From Planctomycetes bacterium GWC2_45_44 (GTDB lineage: Bacteria; Planctomycetota; Phycisphaerae; Sedimentisphaerales; UBA12454): a DNA stretch of 40,531 nucleotides. This document shows positions 20,339 through 27,885 of this stretch, piece by piece; position 1 is the first letter of the stretch; every line of letters starts with the position of its first letter. The notes under the pieces are model-generated. The model searched no databases. It was not told the DNA's origin and saw only the letters and a list, made by a program, of their open reading frames with translations. The stretch covers positions 1 through 40,531 of the forward strand of contig MHXU01000095.1 in assembly GCA_001824555.1 (NCBI GenBank), in the 5' to 3' direction. The position numbers and the translations under genes were made by a program.

Positions 20339-21370
20339 CTATTTAGTGGAAACAAGCCAGTTTTGCGCTATGATGGCAATATCAAGGAAATTTACGACGC
20401 AATCCTGATTCAGGTCGCCTTGCGAAAGTGGCAACGGCGAACAAGCCGGGACATAAGGCGGTAGTGGCGGTAACCAGGCAATCGCTGAGGGAGAAAAACC
20501 GAGTGAAACAAAAGGCGATGGCGTTATCGAACGAGTTATCCGCGCAGCTGCTTCTGCGGCATACAGTCTATTATCCGGACCATTACCAAGATCGTATGTT
20601 CCGGCTCCTGCGTAAGACCCCGGTAGAGTAAAGGTGTCAATATATGTACCATCGAAGCCATAACGCTTGATCTGATTATTGGCCATGTTACTGACATACA
20701 GAGCTTCTCTAAACATTATGGCAGATGCCTGTTGACCAAGCGAAGAGGCGGGAACAAAGTCATCAATATATTCCCCCGTAGTCCCATTATAGCGTTTGAC
20801 TGCATAATTCGACAGACCAGCTACATAAACATTACCGTCGTAGCCAAATTTAATGTCGCGAGGATTAGCAAGCCCGCCGCTTCCAGCCGTCACAAAGTCG
20901 CCCATGTACGCCCCTGTCAAACCATTGTATTTTTTTACAGAAGAATTAATAAAATCGGCTACATAGAGATTCTTGTCAGGACCAAAGGTCATGCCGATAA
21001 TATTGGATACTCCACCACTGCCCTCAGCGACGAAGTCACCAATATACGCACCCGTCGTGCCGTTATATTTTTTTACACTGCCATAATAGCTGGCAACATA
21101 AAGGTAGTTCGGGTCCGGCCCAAAACATATATCTTCAGGTGAAGTCAGCCCGCCTGATCCAGCAGTAATAAATGCACCCAAATCTGCTCCGGTGTCCCCG
21201 TCATAACGCATAACAAGGTTTCCGCCCTCGTTGACCACCAACAGGTCGTGCGCAGCCGCATTTAATTTACCGGCCACACCCATCAATAAAACTAAAACTA
21301 ATAGAATTAAAGTTCTCTTTTTCATGTGTTTCGCTCCAAAATAAATTACTTGTTTCTGCAAATTACACAA
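20339..21370 (-). CDS. Secreted NHL-type propeller protein with dockerin-like C-terminus
   Basis: Propeller repeats; C-terminus GDLNQDCVVNFLDIAIIAQNWLVSTK; likely true start MKKRTLILLVLVLLMG at about 21325. Confidence 0.85.
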   Translation of the reverse strand: MCNLQKQVIYFGAKHMKKRTLILLVLVLLMGVAGKLNAAAHDLLVVNEGGNLVMRYDGDTGADLGAFITAGSGGLTSPEDICFGPDPNYLYVASYYGSVKKYNGTTGAYIGDFVAEGSGGVSNIIGMTFGPDKNLYVADFINSSVKKYNGLTGAYMGDFVTAGSGGLANPRDIKFGYDGNVYVAGLSNYAVKRYNGTTGEYIDDFVPASSLGQQASAIMFREALYVSNMANNQIKRYGFDGTYIDTFTLPGSYAGAGTYDLGNGPDNRLYAAEAAARITRSITPSPFVSLGFSPSAIAWLPPLPPYVPACSPLPLSQGDLNQDCVVNFLDIAIIAQNWLVSTK

Positions 21371-21417
21371 ACATACTTAATAATTGCTTTCATATTGATT
21401 TTTTGCTTCGTTCCGCA

Positions 21418-21437
21418 TTGTCCCAACTTTGGGACAA
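21418..21437 (-). terminator. Stem-loop, putative terminator of the pseudopilin gene
   Basis: TTGTCCCA actt TGGGACAA, 8-bp perfect stem, 4-nt loop. Confidence 0.5.
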
Positions 21438-21453
21438 CTCACACCGGGCATCG

Positions 21454-22302
21454 TTACCACAAACTTCGCGGCAGCATCGTGTATTTATCGAAAAAGGAAT
21501 TTCGATTCGACTCAACATGGCCATCCCATGCAAGAACATTTACACCTGTATTACTGTTATGATAATAGTCGATAATCCAAAAAGCAGGATATGTTTTGGC
21601 GTATTTCAGGTCCCAATATATCGGAGTTGTAGCCGGGGCATGAAAGTGTCGTCCCTCCGCTACATCCGGGATACTTGCCGGACTACGCATTCTACCGACA
21701 CGAATAGGAGTATTGTTAGCAGACTCGCCATACCAACCAACACTAAGAGGGTCGAAAGAGTTACGAGTGTAAGACAGTTCGGACAAATAACGTTGGGTTA
21801 AAATGCCCCCAACAACAGGCCCATCTGACCAAGTCGTTTTTTTTAAACTTATGGAAGTGGGACATCTCAGCCACGCCCCCTTGACAGGCTGTACATTGCG
21901 TAAAAGTGGATCTGCCGGAGTTGAAACAGGCACTTTCCCCATCATACTCCATAAAGATATTGCCCAAAATCTGGATGAGTTACTCTTCCCTGGCGTCTCC
22001 AAGTATGTCCAGGCCGCGACACCGTTGTTACTTTCGTGGTACATCACCTCCAACTGACCCATGGCACGCAGATTCGCTTTACAGACCACCGATCTCGCAG
22101 ATTCCCTTGCCTTTCCCAAAGCCGGCATGAGCACCGCAAGAAGTAAGGCTATAATAGAAATCACGACCAATAGTTCTACAAGTGTAAAAGCTTTTTTTGT
22201 CTTCATAAAAAATCTTTTTCTCATGTCATAACTCGTTAGCAACGAATACATCCATCGTGACAAGATGGCAGCCCGCAATTGAGCAGGCTGCCACAGGTTC
22301 AC
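21454..22302 (-). CDS. Type II secretion/pseudopilin-like protein with prepilin N-terminal cleavage/methylation motif
   Basis: MKTKKAFTLVELLVVISIIALLLAVLMPALGKARESARSVVCKANLRAMGQ; likely true start near 22206. Confidence 0.85.
   Translation of the reverse strand: MNLWQPAQLRAAILSRWMYSLLTSYDMRKRFFMKTKKAFTLVELLVVISIIALLLAVLMPALGKARESARSVVCKANLRAMGQLEVMYHESNNGVAAWTYLETPGKSNSSRFWAISLWSMMGKVPVSTPADPLLRNVQPVKGAWLRCPTSISLKKTTWSDGPVVGGILTQRYLSELSYTRNSFDPLSVGWYGESANNTPIRVGRMRSPASIPDVAEGRHFHAPATTPIYWDLKYAKTYPAFWIIDYYHNSNTGVNVLAWDGHVESNRNSFFDKYTMLPRSLW
22266..22293 (-). terminator. Stem-loop, putative terminator of the PEP-CTERM gene
   Basis: TGGCAGCC cgcaattgagca GGCTGCCA just downstream of the 22310 stop. 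Confidence 0.55.
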
Positions 22303-22309
22303 TATATTT

Positions 22310-23257
22310 TTATTTTCTGCGTCGAAGCAACATCATCACGGCACCGGAGACCAGTAAACTCATAGTCATCGGCTCTGGCACAGGTGTCCAGGCAATTGCT
22401 GATGGTACGTATCCGAGCGAAAGAAAAGGTGATGGCAATATTGAGCGAGTTACCCGCGCAGCTGCTTCTGCTGCATACAGCCTGCCGTCAGGTGATTCGA
22501 TCATGTCATATGTTCCGGCTCCAGCGTAAGATCCAGGCAGAGTAAAAGTGTCAACATAACCCGTAGTTACGTCATAACGCTGGATGTCATTATTGGCCAT
22601 ATTACTTACATAGAGAACATTTCCTCTAAACAATACAGCAGCAGCCTGTTGACCAAGATAAGATGCTGGAACAAAATCATCAATATAAGCTCCTGTTGTC
22701 CCATCATAGCGTTTGACTGCATAATTCGACAGACCGGCTACATAAAGCTTCCCATCCGGACCAAACTTAAGATCACGCGGATTAGCAAGACCGCCGCTGC
22801 CGTTCGTCACCAAGTCGCCCATGTAAGCTCCTGTCGAACCATTATATTTTTTGACAGAAGAACCACCGGTTCCGGCAAAATTGGCAATATACAGATTGTT
22901 ATCGGGGCCAAAGGTCATGCCGATAATATTTGATACCCCGCCGCTGCCGGAAGTAACGAAGTCGCCAATATATGCGCCCGTCGAACCGTTATATTTTTTT
23001 ACAGTTCCAAAATAGCCAGCGACATATAAACTCCCATCCGGACCAAACTTAATGTCTTCAGGCGAACTAAGCCCGCCGCTCCCGGCGGCGACAAACGCAC
23101 CCAACGATGCCCCGGTTACTCCGTCATAACGCATAACAGCGTTTCCGGCCTCGTTAGCCACCAACAGATCTTGCGCAGCCGCATTTGCCAGACTCGCCAA
23201 GCCCGCTAACACAAGAACCATTACAACAACACTCAACACAATTCTAAACTTCGACAT
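22310..23257 (-). CDS. Secreted NHL-type propeller protein with PEP-CTERM sorting signal
   Basis: Propeller repeats; C-terminus VPEPMTMSLLVSGAVMMLLRRRK (PEP, hydrophobic helix, basic tail). Confidence 0.87.
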   Translation of the reverse strand: MSKFRIVLSVVVMVLVLAGLASLANAAAQDLLVANEAGNAVMRYDGVTGASLGAFVAAGSGGLSSPEDIKFGPDGSLYVAGYFGTVKKYNGSTGAYIGDFVTSGSGGVSNIIGMTFGPDNNLYIANFAGTGGSSVKKYNGSTGAYMGDLVTNGSGGLANPRDLKFGPDGKLYVAGLSNYAVKRYDGTTGAYIDDFVPASYLGQQAAAVLFRGNVLYVSNMANNDIQRYDVTTGYVDTFTLPGSYAGAGTYDMIESPDGRLYAAEAAARVTRSILPSPFLSLGYVPSAIAWTPVPEPMTMSLLVSGAVMMLLRRRK

Positions 23258-23292
23258 TTTTCTACCTCCCTAAAAAATACGACTATTCTGGA

Positions 23293-23325
23293 GTGTTTTG
23301 ATTACATTTGGGCAACACACCCAAT
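23293..23325 (-). repeat. Intergenic stem-loop element, copy 4
   Basis: agtgttttgattacatttgggcaacacacccaat, upstream of the PEP-CTERM gene. Confidence 0.6.
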
Positions 23326-23546
23326 TTCAAAAACACCCCTTGCTCAATTACATTCTTTCTTCCATATTACTTTCTCATCTCACTATGAAACATTAACAAA
23401 AGCATTTTCATTATGCCGTGATTGTAACTGAACCAATTTAATCTGTCAATATATTTTTTTTAAAAAATTTATTTTTTTAAAAGTAATTTTCAAAATTTCA
23501 AATTAAAGCGTAGTCTTGTCCTGTTTTGACCAAAAACTACCTTTGA

Positions 23547-23563
23547 ATTGCTTATTAAGCAAT
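23547..23563. promoter_or_regulatory. Perfect 17-nt palindrome, candidate operator
   Basis: ATTGCTTA T TAAGCAAT in the divergent intergenic region, about 142 nt upstream of the LacI-type gene. Confidence 0.45.
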
Positions 23564-23704
23564 GTAGTATATTGGCAATAGTAGACCCTTAAAATCGCAC
23601 TTATGCCGGTAATTAAATCACTTTTTCAATTTAATTCTAATTAAATTTGAAAATTTGAAAATTTATGCTTTACTTTTCTTCAAGTTTGTTTATAATCCAC
23701 TCAT

Positions 23705-24745
23705 ATGATAAAAACACAAAAAATTAGATTAGCTGACTTAGCAAAAGCAGCCGACGTATCAGTGGCCACAGTGTCGATGGCACTGGCGGACCATCCTGAC
23801 ATAAATCAGGAAACCAAGCTTCGCGTTCAGTTGCTTGGTCATAAGCTCGGGTATCGAAATCGGGCCGAACAACAAAAACAGTTCGCGACCAACCTTGAAA
23901 AACATCTCCCTGAACGTTTTGGATTTATGCTTATTGGCAGAAAATTACAGGATGAAGATCGTGTTGCATTTCTACATGCTTTAACAGTAGTTTCTGCGCA
24001 AAACGGCATACGGCTGGAAATTTCTGCCCTTGAACCGAACAAGAATTCTTCGGAATTAGAAGATCATGTACTAACCTATGCAAAAGGGGTCGATGGTTTG
24101 TTGCTTTCCGGTCTCGTTGAGCATGAATTGCTCAACAAACTCCGAACTGCCGGGGTACCTTATGTAGTACTCGGACATAGTATTGAAGATCCTTATGAAA
24201 CGGCTGTGGAGAATGAGCAGCTTGTGCTTTTTGACAATATCAAAATGGGAAGATTAGCTACAAATTATTTGCTCTCTTTAGGCCATAAACGCATTGGGTT
24301 TATTTGCGAAACCATAGTTAAGGGGTTATGCAATGATCTTTGGTTAACAGGATATAAAATTGCACATATTGATAAAGGATTAGTTCCAGATCCGGAGTTG
24401 ATTCATGTGGCAGGAAAAGTATTTGCCGGCGGAGCAACTGCTGCGCGTGCCGTGCATGCACTCGCAAATCATCCAACTGCCTATGTAATACCTGATGCCA
24501 GAACCGCATGTTCCTTTATGCAGGAGATGCGAGCTAATGGAATTAAAATTGGTCCTCGCGATATAGTCATTGGCTGCGTACCTGAGATGGAAAAAAGATA
24601 TGATATTGAAGATTATCCAGTACTTATAGAAGATTATGACATGATGGCTAAAGTTGCAGTTCGCCATCTCATTGAACTCTGCACAAAACCTATGCCTTGC
24701 AGAACCGAAATTGCTATACCATTTGTGGCAAAAAACTTTTCCTGA
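23705..24745 (+). CDS. LacI family transcriptional regulator
   Basis: IRLADLAKAADVSVATVSMALADHPDINQETKLRV helix-turn-helix plus periplasmic-binding-like effector domain. Confidence 0.92.
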   Translation: MIKTQKIRLADLAKAADVSVATVSMALADHPDINQETKLRVQLLGHKLGYRNRAEQQKQFATNLEKHLPERFGFMLIGRKLQDEDRVAFLHALTVVSAQNGIRLEISALEPNKNSSELEDHVLTYAKGVDGLLLSGLVEHELLNKLRTAGVPYVVLGHSIEDPYETAVENEQLVLFDNIKMGRLATNYLLSLGHKRIGFICETIVKGLCNDLWLTGYKIAHIDKGLVPDPELIHVAGKVFAGGATAARAVHALANHPTAYVIPDARTACSFMQEMRANGIKIGPRDIVIGCVPEMEKRYDIEDYPVLIEDYDMMAKVAVRHLIELCTKPMPCRTEIAIPFVAKNFS

Positions 24746-24777
24746 ACGCCACTGCTATTCGAAACAGGAGTTATAAC

Positions 24778-27700
24778 GTGCTTTCACAATCAATATCTTC
24801 ATCGCGAAAAACCGACTCTCACGGGCCTGTAGGCTTTTGGTTTTTTAATGATGGTCTCAATCTGGCGGAAATAGATTATCAGTTAGACCAGTTTGTTAAA
24901 CAAAAATTTTCAGGTGTTGTTGTGCATCCTCGGGACGGGTTATCTATCCCCTGGCAATCAGAGACATGGTTTGAAGTGCTTGAATACATAATTGGAGCCT
25001 GTAGCCATCGAAATTTGAAAGTCTGGTACTATGATGACGCTCCATATCCAAGCGGATCGGCAGGAGGACGTCTTATCCAACAATCCCCGGAACTGGCCGG
25101 CAAAAGCTTACTATTTGTTGATAAGGTCGCGATGCCTGTTCAAGGGGTCATTCGAATACCATTTTCTGTAACTGGCTGTTTGCTGAAAGTTTATGCCGCT
25201 GCAATAAATTCCGACAATGACTTGACTGACGTATTTAAAGATATTACGCATTATGCAGGTTTGGTGGGCGATCGCTGGTTTGTCCAGGGAGAGAGAACAG
25301 TAGGTTACGGTCCAATGTTCATAAACGATAACAACCACCCGCATTGGCGTGCATTTATCGAGCATGAAAATTGGGTGTTACACTGGCCTGTTAACAATGA
25401 TCAGCAATACCGTATTCTCGCTGTCTTTAAAACTGAAGCCGGGGACACAAGGCATGGCAAATACGTGGATCTCCTGAACCCAGAGACAACTGAACGATTT
25501 ATTGAACTAAGTTACAACACTACATTGAAGCGACTTGGAGCTTCTCGCTTCAAAAACTTTGCTGCTGCATTTACAGATGAACCAAGATTGTGTTCGCCCT
25601 ATCCGTGGACAGATACATTACCGGATGATTATTACAGGGCTTATAATGAGGATATATTTCAAATTTTGCCGCACTTAGCCATTCAGATAAGTGATTACAG
25701 CTATGAGGCGAGGTATCGATACAGACGACTTCTTGGCCAACTATGGGAAGAGCGATTCATGAAACCTTTGGCCCAATGGTGTCAGCAAAATGGATTACCG
25801 TTAACGGGTCATATTTCTCCGGAAGAGGACCCCATTCTTCAAACACTCGGGAGTCCGGGGCTTACCCGATTGATTACCCATATGCAATGGCTTGGCTATG
25901 ATTTGGTTCTCAAGCCATTTGGTTCAAGCGAGCAGGCCAAGCTTGTAGGCCCCAAACTTATAAGCTCAATAGCACATCAAAAAGCCAAGCCGCATTTGGT
26001 AACCGAAACTATGGGATGTTGCGGAGAAAATCTGACCATAAACGAAATGTTCAAATTAATAAATTGGCTGGCTGTTTGCAGTTATGATACCTTCATCCTG
26101 CACGGTCAGTATATGAGTTTGGATGGGCATCGAAAACGCGAAGCCCCTCCTTCCATATTTTTTCAAAGCCCCTATTGGAACCATTTTCATAAACTTTCAG
26201 AATATATTTCAGAATTGAGTCAATGGAATTCTCAGGGGAAACCAGTCCGCCCGATTGCGGTACTTTATCCAACCGCAGCCTTTGAAGCATTGGTACCAGT
26301 CGATAATAATCGCGCAACAGCCTTAGCAGTGAATCTTGCTGAGCTAACGGGTGGACTGACATCTGCCGCGCTGGAGTTTGACTTTGTAGCGGATCACGAT
26401 TTAGTTGAAACGAATATTGTGGGCAGCAAAGGAAATAACTACTTTCAAATTGGAGATGCTGTCTATGAGACGCTTATACTGCCAGATGTTTCTATTTTGG
26501 ATGATGCAACCATAAAAACAATAGAACAGTTACGGGATGCTAAAATAACCATCTTCTCGCTTACGAAGAAAATTGGCTCAATAAATTCGCAACGTAATGT
26601 TGATTTCTTATCTATGGACAAACAACATGTGATTCTTCAATTAGTTCAACTTTATCGCTCATGGGTTAGTTTCCCCTCAGACCGCAGACTTTATGTTCAA
26701 ACACGTACTGTCAACGATAAAAACCAAAGAATGCTCTGGAATCCAGAAGATCATCCAATAGCAATAACTATCAGGGGTGGTGAAGATATCACTTTCGCAG
26801 TTTCCAGCACTTTGCCATTTCCAAATGTAAAAAAGAATAAAAACAGTGAGAATATTTTAAATCTTGAGCCGTTTCAACTGATTATTATTACTGACCGAAC
26901 CCCCTCCGCCAACTCAGTAGACACGTTGATGCGACCCGCGGACGACGATGTGGCAAAATGGGAAGACCTGTGGCATTTTGCTCCTCAAGAAGTTAACACA
27001 TTATTACTTTCACACTGGAATCTCGAATTGTCAGACAGCATTCATGCAGTTCAATTGCCTGCTCGCAGCGGGGTCTTACCGTGGAATCTTGCCGGCCAAA
27101 CTGTCAAAATGTGGTGCGAAATTATTATTGATGATATATTTAAAGATGCTGAGCTTTGGTGGGAAAAATCAACATTTGGCGGCCCTTATGAGCTTTCTAT
27201 AAATGGTAAAAAAATCTCTCCCCTTGAAAGAGCTCACGAACACAGTTCGTATGAGATGCATGCAAACCTCAATGAATTTATTGTATCCGGAGTCAATCGT
27301 GTAGAGGTTGTTGTGGGTCCCATCCAGCGTTATGAGCCCGCAATGTTAGAACCGCTGCAATTAAAAGGCTGGTTCAGGGTGCTTCGTCTCAATGACAAAG
27401 ATGGCGGCCTCACAGCTGATCTGAGACCCGACTGGTACAAAAAATTGTTGGACGATGATCCGACTTTATCACGAATTGGACCATTGAATAAAATTAAATC
27501 TATCACCGAACCCACAGACTGGACTAAGTTAGGTTTTCCGCAATACTCTGGAACTATTTCATATCAGAACAAATTACACATAAAGAACACCTCAAACCGC
27601 ATATTTCTGGAAGCCGACCCGAATCAGGTTGATGCTTTTGAGTTGTTTGTGAATGGTTTGTCCGCCGGTGTTTGCTGTTGGTCGCCATTCCGTCTGGAAA

Positions 27701-27885
27701 TCTCCGAATTTGTCAAAAAGGGTATAAATGTGATTGAAGTGCGGGTAAGCAATACTTCCATTAATCGAACCGAAGGAAAAGCACAACCCAGCGGCCTTAA
27801 TGGAAACTTACGAATATTGATTAGTGCCTGTACTGAAAAACAGGACACGATAAACATTCCCCAGGTAAGTGTTAGGCAATCATAA
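24778..27885 (+). CDS. Large glycoside hydrolase-like protein (distant GH106-like architecture)
   Basis: Part of ORF 24697..27885; GTG at 24778 preceded by aggag-ttataac fits best as start. Motifs FWFFNDGLNLAEIDYQLDQFVKQKFSGVVVHPRDGL, AAFTDEPRL, ETMGCCGENLT; C-terminal beta-sandwich-like regions. Confidence 0.65.
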   Translation: MLSQSISSSRKTDSHGPVGFWFFNDGLNLAEIDYQLDQFVKQKFSGVVVHPRDGLSIPWQSETWFEVLEYIIGACSHRNLKVWYYDDAPYPSGSAGGRLIQQSPELAGKSLLFVDKVAMPVQGVIRIPFSVTGCLLKVYAAAINSDNDLTDVFKDITHYAGLVGDRWFVQGERTVGYGPMFINDNNHPHWRAFIEHENWVLHWPVNNDQQYRILAVFKTEAGDTRHGKYVDLLNPETTERFIELSYNTTLKRLGASRFKNFAAAFTDEPRLCSPYPWTDTLPDDYYRAYNEDIFQILPHLAIQISDYSYEARYRYRRLLGQLWEERFMKPLAQWCQQNGLPLTGHISPEEDPILQTLGSPGLTRLITHMQWLGYDLVLKPFGSSEQAKLVGPKLISSIAHQKAKPHLVTETMGCCGENLTINEMFKLINWLAVCSYDTFILHGQYMSLDGHRKREAPPSIFFQSPYWNHFHKLSEYISELSQWNSQGKPVRPIAVLYPTAAFEALVPVDNNRATALAVNLAELTGGLTSAALEFDFVADHDLVETNIVGSKGNNYFQIGDAVYETLILPDVSILDDATIKTIEQLRDAKITIFSLTKKIGSINSQRNVDFLSMDKQHVILQLVQLYRSWVSFPSDRRLYVQTRTVNDKNQRMLWNPEDHPIAITIRGGEDITFAVSSTLPFPNVKKNKNSENILNLEPFQLIIITDRTPSANSVDTLMRPADDDVAKWEDLWHFAPQEVNTLLLSHWNLELSDSIHAVQLPARSGVLPWNLAGQTVKMWCEIIIDDIFKDAELWWEKSTFGGPYELSINGKKISPLERAHEHSSYEMHANLNEFIVSGVNRVEVVVGPIQRYEPAMLEPLQLKGWFRVLRLNDKDGGLTADLRPDWYKKLLDDDPTLSRIGPLNKIKSITEPTDWTKLGFPQYSGTISYQNKLHIKNTSNRIFLEADPNQVDAFELFVNGLSAGVCCWSPFRLEISEFVKKGINVIEVRVSNTSINRTEGKAQPSGLNGNLRILISACTEKQDTINIPQVSVRQS

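Noticed and set aside
8416-22529. Recurring plus-strand ORFs ending in ...SERKGDVPAERVT..AAASAAY...SYVPAPA (8416..8724, 9343..9525, 19174..19500, 22257..22529)
   Set aside because: They are antisense to the conserved part of the propeller genes; their similarity is explained by the sense-strand paralogy.
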